DNA from: Corynebacterium sp.
Lineage (GTDB): Bacteria; Actinomycetota; Actinomycetes; Mycobacteriales; Mycobacteriaceae
NCBI RefSeq assembly: GCF_030530965.1
Contig: NZ_JAUMTY010000033.1
Span: forward strand, 1 to 24,103
Direction of reading: 5' to 3'
DNA length: 24,103 bases
The notes below the pieces were generated by a model. That model saw nothing but the letters and a program-made list of their open reading frames with translations, did no database searches and was not told the origin of the DNA. This document shows positions 8,348-15,915 of this stretch, piece after piece; the stretch's first letter is position 1; each line of letters begins with the position of its first letter. The position numbers and the translations under genes are program-made.

Positions 8348-8419
8348 CAGCGCCTGACGAGGAGCCCGAAGCAGCCAGGAATTGTCGGCGCCTCACCAGA
8401 CGATCAGAGAGGTTAGTTA

Positions 8420-8620
8420 ATGCCAGGTTTTCTCATCGAATATCACCGCCAAAGTGGCCACGTAAGGGTTGAGAGATTCGAATCCCTGATTGAGGCAGGA
8501 GAGGAACGCCTACGACGAGATGAACAAAATTCCGACGAAGACCTCGAAATCGTGGCAATAGCCAGCCAGAGTCGTGAGCAGCTAGAAAAATCACACTTTC
8601 GCTATTTCGTCCCTGCATAG
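8420..8620 (+). CDS. Small conserved-type hypothetical protein, 66 aa
   Basis: No function can be assigned. The protein is charged and probably mixed alpha/beta, starts MPGFLIEYHR and ends in SHFRYFVPA. Its general pattern (FLIEYHR, then a helix rich in Arg and Glu, then LEIVAIAS and a terminal RYF) recalls small actinobacterial proteins I have seen annotated only as hypothetical. The start is well supported by GAGAGG 8 nt upstream of ATG 8420. A TATACT box lies upstream and a hairpin with T-tract lies downstream, so it looks like a single-gene unit in otherwise non-coding DNA between tRNA-Glu and the purine cluster. Confidence 0.65.
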   Translation: MPGFLIEYHRQSGHVRVERFESLIEAGEERLRRDEQNSDEDLEIVAIASQSREQLEKSHFRYFVPA

Positions 8621-8674
8621 GCCACTTGGTTCGAATCCATGCTCGCGCTTACGTATGAGTAGCAACTAACTCCA

Positions 8675-8700
8675 CCTCCGAAATAAAGGGTCGGGGGTTT
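8675..8700 (+). terminator. Likely terminator after the small gene
   Basis: CCTCCGA (8675-8681) pairs with TCGGGGG (8691-8697), including one G-U pair, and is followed by TTT. Confidence 0.45.
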
Positions 8701-9240
8701 CGCGGTATCGATCGTGGTCTATGTACTGGGTCCGAAGGACAACAAGGGCGAAGAGTAGGTGGGGGAGAGTGGACTCATCCGAAAACCGGTCTGTGAGGCT
8801 GGTTCACAACGACGGTGCACTGCCTTCTGGCGCGGCTACGGAGCCTATTCTCTCACTCATGAGCGCTAGTTTGGCGCTACTTTCGCCAGACAAGGTTGTA
8901 CCGCTTTTTCAGCGGCCATGATTGTGTCTGTCATGTTGCGATGTTTCTGAAGCGTTAAATGTTTACCCCTGCTCGGTACATAGAATTTCTGTATTTTCGG
9001 GTGAATTAACGCTTCAATTATTTATAGTTCAGCCACGAACACTAAACTAATTGCCCTGTTTTAGCTGTTCAGAGCGCTCTACCATCTTTTATTGCAACCG
9101 TGTTACCGGAATTATTTATTATTTACCCCCTTCCCGGATGACAAGGTAATTTCCACGGTTTTGTTGCATGGTCTCTAGTAGTTGATTACTCATTCTCGAC
9201 AAATTTCACCTTGTGGAACTTTAAAGAAAGTGAGCTAGAG
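8701..9240. other. Gene-free leader region of the purine cluster
   Basis: I see no supportable gene here. The ORF at 8721-8921 has no SD and an improbable composition. The right half (8940-9200) becomes AT-rich and carries paired sites described separately, so it probably holds the promoter and operators of the 9241 gene. I could not choose a -35/-10 pair with confidence. Confidence 0.5.
8948..9016. promoter_or_regulatory. Widely spaced perfect 11-bp inverted repeat upstream of the purine cluster
   Basis: TGAAGCGTTAA (8948-8958) is repeated exactly in inverted form as TTAACGCTTCA (9006-9016). The centres are 58 bp apart, in AT-rich DNA about 225 bp before the first cluster gene. The copies could be two operators of one regulator, possibly with looping. 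They are too far apart for a simple terminator. Confidence 0.5.
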
Positions 9241-10026
9241 ATGCATGCAATTGGGATAGTTAACGTCAATACGTCGCAGGCCATGACGGATATTATTGTT
9301 CAAGCTGCCGAGGAGGTAGCCGCCCCGGATACAACAATTATTGGCGTGACTCCCAGCATCGGACCAGCCTCGGTGGAAACCCACGTTGAGGCGTATCTAT
9401 CCGCTACTGGGCTTATTGATGCTGTCCACCGATATCAGAGTTCGTGTGATGAGCCTCATGAGGATCAGGGTAAGAGAGTCGATGCGTGGATTATTGCCGG
9501 TTATGGCGACTTAGGGAAAGAAGCTCTACAGGAACTTACTGATGTCCCCGTGGTTGATATCACCGAGGCAGCTGCAGTTGCGGCTATGGCTGTTGGGGAT
9601 ACGTTTGGCGTGGTGACAACGCTGGACAGAACCACTCCCATGATTCGTTCGAGGTTGAGGCAGTCTGGGCTTCTCGATCGCTGTGTTTCCATAACCGGCA
9701 CAGGCCTGGGGGTCTTGGAATTAGAAGAAGACTCAGAGCGTACCAACCGTCGCATCATTGAAACGGCGAGGCAGGCTCTGCAGCCGAACTTAAGCGGGAA
9801 GCGGGCAGAAGCGATCTGCCTAGGTTGTGGCGGAATGGCCGGACAAGCCCGGCGACTATCAGAGGTGCTAGAGGTACCGGTTATCGATGGCGTCGCTGCT
9901 GCGGTGGGACAAGCTGAATCTCTCATCCGTCAAGGTTTGCGCACATCTCGGGTTTGCACGTTTGCTCCGAGGGAGCACAAGCCTTTGCACGGTTTTGAAC
10001 ATCTAGAGGTGCAGAAAAGCCAGTGA
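9241..10026 (+). CDS. Asp/Glu/hydantoin racemase superfamily protein (allantoin-racemase-like, Gly in place of first Cys)
   Basis: The 261-aa protein belongs to the Asp/Glu racemase superfamily, which includes hydantoin and allantoin racemases and arylmalonate decarboxylase (AMDase). N-terminal IGIVNVNTSQAMTD matches the family's INPNTS motif. The second active-site Cys lies in CLGCGGMAG (C196). At the first Cys position, hydantoin racemases have IACFxDPG; here it reads IIAGYGDLG, so Gly87 replaces it. AMDase has the same Gly/Cys arrangement. The start ATG 9241 follows AAAGAAAGTGAG; TTG 9211 is in frame but would place the SD inside the gene. As first gene of an allantoin cluster it may racemise allantoin or act on another intermediate, perhaps as a decarboxylase or lyase. 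Family is sure, reaction not. Confidence 0.85.
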   Translation: MHAIGIVNVNTSQAMTDIIVQAAEEVAAPDTTIIGVTPSIGPASVETHVEAYLSATGLIDAVHRYQSSCDEPHEDQGKRVDAWIIAGYGDLGKEALQELTDVPVVDITEAAAVAAMAVGDTFGVVTTLDRTTPMIRSRLRQSGLLDRCVSITGTGLGVLELEEDSERTNRRIIETARQALQPNLSGKRAEAICLGCGGMAGQARRLSEVLEVPVIDGVAAAVGQAESLIRQGLRTSRVCTFAPREHKPLHGFEHLEVQKSQ

Positions 10027-10116
10027 TGAGAATGTCCGTACGCCCAATCTTGGAGTAGGGGAATAGCAAATACCTCCGGGTTGAGCAGCGGATCAGAAGT
10101 AGTTATTCCCAATCCG

Positions 10117-10134
10117 TGCCCCGCGACGCGGGCA
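10117..10134 (+). other. GC-rich hairpin in the leader of the NCS1 permease
   Basis: TGCC(C)CGC and GCGGGCA can pair with one bulged C and a 3-nt loop, 17 nt before ATG 10152. It is not followed by a T-tract. It may influence translation or mRNA stability; no riboswitch class is recognised. Confidence 0.3.
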
Positions 10135-10151
10135 AAAATGAAAGTTATAAC

Positions 10152-11633
10152 ATGAAGACTGGCGATATTAGTGGCAATGAAGTCATTATTCCTGAAGATG
10201 CAGACCCAGACCTTATTAACACTGACCTTGCTCCACTCAAAGACCAGCATTGGGGCGCTTACAACGTCTTTGCATTTTGGATGTCGGACGTTCACTCCGT
10301 TGGAGGCTATGTCACTGCCGGAGCCTTGTTTGCCCTGGGATTAACCGCTTGGCAGGTGTTGCTAGCTTTACTCCTGGGAATCACAATTGTTTATTTCTTG
10401 TGCAACTTGGTGTCCTTACCCTCCCAACGCACCGCAACCCCTTTCCCGGTTGTGTGCCGTGCGGTTTTCGGAATTCAAGGTGCAAAGATCCCCGCTATTA
10501 TCCGTGGCGCTATTGCGGTGGCTTGGTACGGGATACAGACCTACCTGGCCAGTCATGCCCTGGTAGTGCTTATGGTCAAATTGGTGCCTAGTTGGGCACC
10601 GTACGCGGACACTGGTTCTTACGGTTTCCTTGGGCTGTCTTTCCTGGGGTACATTGCTTTCGCAATTCTCTGGGTTCTGCAGGCTTTAGTGTTTTGGCGT
10701 GGTATGGAATCGATTCGTAAGTTCATTGATTTCGCCGGCCCTGCTGTATATGTCGTCATGTTTGCTCTAGCCGTCTATCTTGTTTATAAAGCCGGTTGGT
10801 CAAACATTAGCTTCTCTTTAGCGGATTTTAAGCTTTCGGGCTGGGCAGCGTTTTCTGCATTCTGTGCTGGTATAGCAACCGTCGTCAGTTATTTTTCTGG
10901 ACCAATGCTTAATTTTGGCGATATCTCCCGTTATAGTCGATCTCAAAATGCGGTGAAGCGAGGCAACTTCCTAGGGTTGCCGATTAACTTCTTGGTGTTC
11001 TCTTTGCTGGTCGTTATCACCGCATCGGCCACAGTGCCGGTATATGGACGCCTTATCACGGATCCCATTGAGACAATCGCGCAGCTCGACAGCACAGTCG
11101 CTATTGCACTTGGAGCATTGACTCTGATGATCGCCACCATCGGAATTAATATCGTGGCTAATTTTATCGCCCCGGCATTTGATTTTTCTAATGTGGCTCC
11201 CTCAAAAATATCGTGGCGTACAGGCGGAATGATTGCCGCGGTTGGTTCGATCTTCCTCACCCCGTGGAATCTCTATAATTCACCCGAAGTGATTCATTAC
11301 ACCCTGGATACTCTCGCTTCTTTTATTGGTCCTCTTTTTGGTGTCCTCATCAGCTATTTCTATATTGTCAATAAAAAACCGGTTGACGTATCGGCGCTGT
11401 TTAATTCCTCACCAGGGGGAACTTACCACTATCGCAACGGATTCAATGTCAACGCAGTTATCGCTACAGTAATTGGTGCATTAATGAGCCTGCTGACCAT
11501 CTTGGTGCCCCCGCTTCACCCAGTAGCAACATACACTTGGTTTATCGGTGCCGGGGTAGCGGCTGGTGTTCTAGTCGCCCTCGAGCGATTAAGCCCCTCC
11601 CTCCCACAACAGAAAGAATCCGTCAGCGCATGA
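10152..11633 (+). CDS. NCS1 family permease, probable allantoin/purine transporter
   Basis: This is an integral membrane symporter of 493 aa, matching NCS1 proteins with 12 membrane helices. The N-terminus is hydrophilic, then DQHWGAYNVFAFWMSDVHS (about residues 30-48) is the characteristic NCS1 entry to TM1. RTATPFPVVCRAVFG and WYGIQTYLAS follow in TM3 and the loop before it. The N-Y/G-D-I-S-R-Y segment at about 255-262 (FGDISRYSR) is conserved in allantoin and hydantoin transporters. I chose ATG 10152, preceded by GAAAG; GTG 10116 is in frame but lies before the leader hairpin and lacks an SD. The stop overlaps the next start by ATGA. Allantoin is the best guess from the neighbours; the sequence alone allows other nucleobases or hydantoins. 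Confidence 0.9.
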   Translation: MKTGDISGNEVIIPEDADPDLINTDLAPLKDQHWGAYNVFAFWMSDVHSVGGYVTAGALFALGLTAWQVLLALLLGITIVYFLCNLVSLPSQRTATPFPVVCRAVFGIQGAKIPAIIRGAIAVAWYGIQTYLASHALVVLMVKLVPSWAPYADTGSYGFLGLSFLGYIAFAILWVLQALVFWRGMESIRKFIDFAGPAVYVVMFALAVYLVYKAGWSNISFSLADFKLSGWAAFSAFCAGIATVVSYFSGPMLNFGDISRYSRSQNAVKRGNFLGLPINFLVFSLLVVITASATVPVYGRLITDPIETIAQLDSTVAIALGALTLMIATIGINIVANFIAPAFDFSNVAPSKISWRTGGMIAAVGSIFLTPWNLYNSPEVIHYTLDTLASFIGPLFGVLISYFYIVNKKPVDVSALFNSSPGGTYHYRNGFNVNAVIATVIGALMSLLTILVPPLHPVATYTWFIGAGVAAGVLVALERLSPSLPQQKESVSA

Positions 11634-13021
11634 AGCCGCAGCTTTCCCAGCGAGCCATGACTTTAGCCGATCAGCGCCTCGCTCGTACCGACTCAAAAGT
11701 TACTGATGAGTGGTCACGCCCCGCAGTGTGGCGGCAGCCCATTCACACTGTCTACATTCCAGCAAATTCGTTTTTTAGCAGGACCGACCTCAATACTGCG
11801 CCTGATCTTCCACGTAAATGGGGACAAGAGGTTCTCTCGGTATTGCAGTCTCAGCCGGGGGCAGATAGTGATCCTTACGAAGGCGCACGAAAGCTTGCGG
11901 AGTTCTTGGACATAGAACATCCCAGCCGGGTAGCAGAACTCGCCGTACGTAAATTGCAGCAAGAACCGATAGAAGATCTGCGCATAGATTTTGAAGATGG
12001 TTTTACTCAACGTGGCGTACCCGTGGCGTCGCGTGACCGTCAGGAATCAGAATTTGCAGTGCGTGCAGCAGATCTTATTTCGCAATGGTTATTGGGAGAG
12101 GTCCGCGTAGCGCCCGCATTTTGCGGGATTCGTTTTAAATCATTTGATCCGTTAGTGCGGAAACGGGGAATAGAAACCCTTACGCTATTTCTTTCACGGT
12201 TGCAGGAGCGCGGGGCGTTGCATGCGTTGTACGCTCCGGACTCACACCGTTATAACCCCCGTGCCTTACGCCTAACCTTCCCGAAGGTGCAGGAAGCGTC
12301 GCAAGTTAGCGCCCTAGTGGAAATCCTGGAGATGCTCGAGGCCGAATGGGGCCTAGATAAATCTGGCGCCCGAATTAGTTTTGAGATTCAGGTAGAAACT
12401 CCTCAGGCCGTCGTCGGCGATAATGGGGCTGTTGAAGCAGCTCGTCTGATTACCGCTGCTCAGGGGCGGTGTTTGTCCTTGCACTATGGGACTTACGATT
12501 ATTCCGCTTTCTTGGGGGTCGATCCTGCTCAGCAATCCATGGAACATCCGGCGGCGGATATGGCTAAAGGTTTATTACAGGTCGTAGCTAGAGGCCGAGG
12601 GGTGGAATTGTCCGATGGTTCGACGAACCGAATCCCCGTCGGCCCGGTAAACGCAATGCGAGAGGCGTGGGCATTGCACTATCGCTTGGTTACCCGCCAC
12701 TTGAGCAGGGGAATTCGTCAAGGATGGGATCTTCATCCGAACCAGCTCATCACCCGACACCTTGCCACAATTGCCTATTTTCGACGTGACTGGGAGCTGT
12801 CGGCTCGTCGCCTGAAGGCCTATCTCGGTGGGGATACGACTGAGTGGATGGATGAACCAGCGACCGCGAAAATGTTGGCGAGTTTCCTACGCCGAGCCCA
12901 TGCCTGCGGTGCGATCACTGACGATGAGGTCCACATGGCAGATGCCACCGTGGAGCAGTTAGCTCAGCTCGAGACCGACGGGCACCTTCCATACACCCCA
13001 GGAGGAGATTTCCAATCATGA
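11630..13021 (+). CDS. DUF6986 aldolase/citrate-lyase-like protein
   Basis: This is a 463-aa soluble enzyme of the HpcH/HpaI-CitE TIM-barrel type. RIDFEDG (118-124), FEIQVETP (251-258, likely metal ligand E257), YGTYDYSAFLG (286-296, ligand D290) and GWDLHPNQL (365-373) match conserved CitE-like positions. Family members split or join C-C bonds of 2-keto or beta-hydroxy acids with Mg2+ and sometimes CoA. DUF6986 proteins are known to me from actinobacterial allantoin clusters, but without an assigned reaction. Here it is coupled by ATGA on both sides, to the permease and to allantoinase. It could consume glyoxylate, as a malate-synthase-like enzyme would, or split ureidoglycolate. Both are hypotheses. 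ATG 11630 is preferred; the longer in-frame start at 11537 lies inside the permease gene. Confidence 0.85.
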   Translation: MKPQLSQRAMTLADQRLARTDSKVTDEWSRPAVWRQPIHTVYIPANSFFSRTDLNTAPDLPRKWGQEVLSVLQSQPGADSDPYEGARKLAEFLDIEHPSRVAELAVRKLQQEPIEDLRIDFEDGFTQRGVPVASRDRQESEFAVRAADLISQWLLGEVRVAPAFCGIRFKSFDPLVRKRGIETLTLFLSRLQERGALHALYAPDSHRYNPRALRLTFPKVQEASQVSALVEILEMLEAEWGLDKSGARISFEIQVETPQAVVGDNGAVEAARLITAAQGRCLSLHYGTYDYSAFLGVDPAQQSMEHPAADMAKGLLQVVARGRGVELSDGSTNRIPVGPVNAMREAWALHYRLVTRHLSRGIRQGWDLHPNQLITRHLATIAYFRRDWELSARRLKAYLGGDTTEWMDEPATAKMLASFLRRAHACGAITDDEVHMADATVEQLAQLETDGHLPYTPGGDFQS

Positions 13022-14652
13022 CGATACAGATCTTCCGTGCTCGTCGCGCGATCATTGGATACCCGCACATCCACGAATCTCCCGTAACAGTCGTGGTACG
13101 TGATGGGATCATCGAGGAAATCTACGACGACGATACCGTCGCTACTAACTATCCTGATGCTGAAAACATCATCATCCCCGAGGATCAGGTGTTGTTACCG
13201 GGACTGGTGGATACACATGTCCACGTTAATGAACCAGGGCGTACGGACTGGGAGGGCTTCGCCAGTGCCACTCGCGCGGCGGCTGCCGGTGGGGTAACGA
13301 CGCTTGTGGATATGCCATTGAACTCGATTCCTTCGACTGTGACGATGGACGCCTTAGCCCTCAAGAGGAAGATAGCCGAGGATAAAGCCAAGATATCAGT
13401 GGGGTTCTGGGGCGGAGTGGTGCCGGAGAACCTCGGCACTGGGGACCTTCGTGAGCTGTGGGATGACGGTCGAGTCTTCGGCTTTAAGTGCTTCCTGCTC
13501 CACTCTGGTGTTGATGAGTTTCAGCCTTTAACGCAGGAACAATTAGTCCAAGCCATGCAGGAGATTGCAGAGTTCGATGGATTAATCATTGTTCACGCTG
13601 AGGATGCCGAGGTAATTCGCCAAAGCGAGGAGGCACAGCAGGACCGGGGTGGGATTACTGAAGTTTATGCGTCATTCGAGGCCTCCAGGCCACCGGAGGC
13701 AGAACACAATGCAGTGAAGACTGTCATCGACGCCGCCGAGTGCACTGGATGTCGCGCTCATATTCTCCACCTTTCTGATTCAGGGTCACTGGAACTGCTA
13801 CGGGATGCCCAGAGGCGCGGAGTGCGGATTACCGCCGAAACATGCCCGCACTATCTTTCCTTGTTGAGTGAGGAGATTCAGAACGGGGCAACTCAATATA
13901 AATGCTGTCCGCCTATTCGCTCCGCAGCTAACCGTGAGCGCCTGTGGGCAGGACTCGTGGACGGGGTTATTTCTACCGTGGTCTCAGATCATTCACCGTG
14001 CACTGAAGAGTTGAAGAAATTTGCTAAGGCACATTCAGTCACGGATTCAGGCAGAGCTAGCGATGCCGGGGATCTCGTCAGCAGTGGTGAGACAACATAT
14101 ACGGGATGGTCGGCTCTGGATGCACAAGGTAATAATCTTGGAGGTGCCGGAGCTGATGGTCGGGGTTCTGAAGGGAGCTTTGGGGAAGCATGGGGCGGCG
14201 TGGCCTCGGTGCAACTTGGCCTGCCAGTCGTCTGGTCGCAGGCTCGACTCCGTGGACTTGCTCTCACTGATGTTGTTCGCTGGATGTGCACCAATCCAGC
14301 ACGATGGTGTGGGCTCCAGGATCGAGGAGCCATTACCCCCGGTGCGCGGGCTGACTTTGTGGCCATCAGCGCGGACGACGCTTTCGTCGTCCTGCCGGAA
14401 AAGCTACACCATAAAAACAAGGTATCTGCCTATGCGCAACGAGCGCTGGCCGGCGTCGTACAGAACACGTGGATCGGCGGAAAGTTAGTGTTCAGGACAG
14501 ATGTAACGCAGATGGCAGGAGATCGAGCAAAAAACCTGTCGGAGGAGAATTTCTTCCCTGGACCAATAGTGCCACTGCTCGATAGGCCGGATGTTGCGGA
14601 CAATCGTAGCGGAGTTGCTACAGGAGATGACCAGGGCACAGAAGGAGAATAA
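13018..14652 (+). CDS. allB: Allantoinase (cyclic amidohydrolase) with an extra loop
   Basis: Allantoinase opens the hydantoin ring of allantoin to give allantoate, using two metal ions. Metal ligands are visible: THVHV (H67, H69), FGFKCFL (the carbamylated K157), VHAED (H193), HILHLSD (H251) and SDHSPC (D324). ETCPHYL and CPPIRS are also typical. At 544 aa it is longer than the usual 450: after SDHSPCTEELKK an unusual stretch of about 50 residues rich in Gly, Ser, Ala and Asp (about 335-385) precedes GSFGEAWGGVASVQLGLP, where normal enzymes join almost directly. The C-terminal 30 residues are also hydrophilic and extra. AGGAGG stands 12 nt before ATG 13018, which overlaps the upstream stop. 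Four nucleotides separate it from allantoicase. Dihydropyrimidinase or hydantoinase activity is less likely given the neighbours. Confidence 0.93.
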   Translation: MTIQIFRARRAIIGYPHIHESPVTVVVRDGIIEEIYDDDTVATNYPDAENIIIPEDQVLLPGLVDTHVHVNEPGRTDWEGFASATRAAAAGGVTTLVDMPLNSIPSTVTMDALALKRKIAEDKAKISVGFWGGVVPENLGTGDLRELWDDGRVFGFKCFLLHSGVDEFQPLTQEQLVQAMQEIAEFDGLIIVHAEDAEVIRQSEEAQQDRGGITEVYASFEASRPPEAEHNAVKTVIDAAECTGCRAHILHLSDSGSLELLRDAQRRGVRITAETCPHYLSLLSEEIQNGATQYKCCPPIRSAANRERLWAGLVDGVISTVVSDHSPCTEELKKFAKAHSVTDSGRASDAGDLVSSGETTYTGWSALDAQGNNLGGAGADGRGSEGSFGEAWGGVASVQLGLPVVWSQARLRGLALTDVVRWMCTNPARWCGLQDRGAITPGARADFVAISADDAFVVLPEKLHHKNKVSAYAQRALAGVVQNTWIGGKLVFRTDVTQMAGDRAKNLSEENFFPGPIVPLLDRPDVADNRSGVATGDDQGTEGE

Positions 14653-14656
14653 ACAC

Positions 14657-15736
14657 ATGAGTGGTACATCCCCTGATTTTGAACACTATCCAGATCTGGC
14701 CAACAGACAATTGGCGGGATCTGTGATCTGGGCCAGCGATGAATCGTTCGCTGAACGGGAAAACCTCATCATGGCTCATGACCCTGAGTTTGACCCAGCG
14801 CTCTTTGGTAACAAGGGCAAGGTCTATGACGGGTGGGAAACAAGGCGTCGGCGGCATGATGAAATCGGGCACAATGATGCCGCGATCATCCGGCTAGGAG
14901 TCCCCGGTTATATTCGAGGCGTCATTGTGGATACGTCGTGGTTTACGGGGAATTATCCGCCTCAGTTTGCGGTCAAGGGTATTTGTATCGACGATTACCG
15001 CCCCGCGGGAGATATTGCTGCGTTGCCAGACAATGAATGGTTCGATCTCGTCGAGCCCACTAATGCGCAGGGCGATACCAAGCATGCCATCAGTATTAAT
15101 CCGGGTAGTACAGCCGGTCAGACCCGTGTTACCCACGTAAAACTAATCATGATTCCCGACGGGGGCATTGCACGCCTCCGTGTCCACGGTATTCCCGCCC
15201 CTAATCCTCAATTCTTGGGGAGCACAGTGGACCTTGCAGCTATCGAACATGGAGGGTGGGTCACGGAATGCTCCAACATGTTTTATTCCTCGCCTAACCA
15301 GATCCTGAGTCTGGGACGCGCGATCAATATGGGCGGAGGATGGGAAAACGCCAGGCGACGTGACGGAGGAAACGACTACGTTGTGGTCCGGCTAGCAGGG
15401 GAAGGGACGCCGGAGTTCGTAGAAATAGACACGAGCTATTTTGTCTTCAACGCACCAGGGGACATTCGCCTCACCGGGTGGAATGCACATTCCGACGACG
15501 ACTCTGGGGAGGAAAAGACACCTGCAGAGATTATTGAATTGGTGCCGAAGTGCCGCGTGCTGCCGGATACGCGGCATCGTTTTGCCGTCGAGGGAGCTGC
15601 CCAAGGCCGTCCGATCACGCACATCCGTCTGGATGTCTATCCAGATGGTGGGCTAGCGCGCTTGCGGGTGTTTGGATCATTAACTGCAGCTGGGTATAGG
15701 GAACTGCAACGACGCTGGGAAGGGAAACCGGTGTAG
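14657..15736 (+). CDS. alc: Allantoicase
   Basis: Allantoicase hydrolyses allantoate to ureidoglycolate and urea. The 359-aa protein shows the two-fold repeat of the family. Repeat one has KVYDGWETRRRR (55-66), AAIIRLGVPGYIRGV (75-89) and VDTSWFTGNYPP (91-102). Repeat two has GGGWENARRR (about 225-234), YVVVRLAGEG and IDTSYFVFNAPGDI. The start ATG 14657 follows GAAGGAGA at 9 nt; an in-frame ATG at 14591 lies within allB and is not used. It is 4 nt from allantoinase and is the last gene of the first operon. Its urea and ureidoglycolate need further enzymes: no urease is in this window, and no canonical ureidoglycolate lyase is present. Confidence 0.95.
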   Translation: MSGTSPDFEHYPDLANRQLAGSVIWASDESFAERENLIMAHDPEFDPALFGNKGKVYDGWETRRRRHDEIGHNDAAIIRLGVPGYIRGVIVDTSWFTGNYPPQFAVKGICIDDYRPAGDIAALPDNEWFDLVEPTNAQGDTKHAISINPGSTAGQTRVTHVKLIMIPDGGIARLRVHGIPAPNPQFLGSTVDLAAIEHGGWVTECSNMFYSSPNQILSLGRAINMGGGWENARRRDGGNDYVVVRLAGEGTPEFVEIDTSYFVFNAPGDIRLTGWNAHSDDDSGEEKTPAEIIELVPKCRVLPDTRHRFAVEGAAQGRPITHIRLDVYPDGGLARLRVFGSLTAAGYRELQRRWEGKPV

Positions 15737-15828
15737 ACGGGGATTCGCCCCGAGTGATCATCGTGGCTGATAAACCTCCAGCCGAGACCGTCGGTGGGCC
15801 ACAAGCAGATATTGATGTCTGAACGTAA

Positions 15829-15838
15829 TAAACGTTTA
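15829..15838. promoter_or_regulatory. Palindrome TAAACGTTTA upstream of the NCS2 permease
   Basis: TAAACGTTTA is a perfect 10-bp palindrome with a central CG, 78 nt before ATG 15916. AT-rich palindromes centred on CG are typical of LacI-family operators. A GC hairpin, CGGGG-N5-CCCCG, directly after the alc stop (15738-15752) lacks a T-tract, so it is unclear whether transcription ends between the two operons. Confidence 0.4.
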
Positions 15839-15915
15839 ATGGCTTAGAAACTTTCGTCAAGCAAACTGAGTATCACTAGCGTGACCAGGCGCTCGTGATG
15901 CAAAGAGAGCTAAAC

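Noticed and set aside
8626..8640. TGGTTCGAATCCA, like a tRNA T-arm, after the small gene.
   Set aside because: No acceptor or anticodon arms around it, so no tRNA; it could be a chance match or a faint tRNA relic.
8721..8921. Forward 66-codon ORF upstream of the purine cluster.
   Set aside because: No SD and low-quality composition; the region reads as non-coding.
9100..9175. Loose inverted similarity between TGCAACCGTGTTACC and GGTAATTTCCACGGTTTTGTTGCA.
   Set aside because: Needs two insertions to pair; too imperfect to call an operator or riboswitch.
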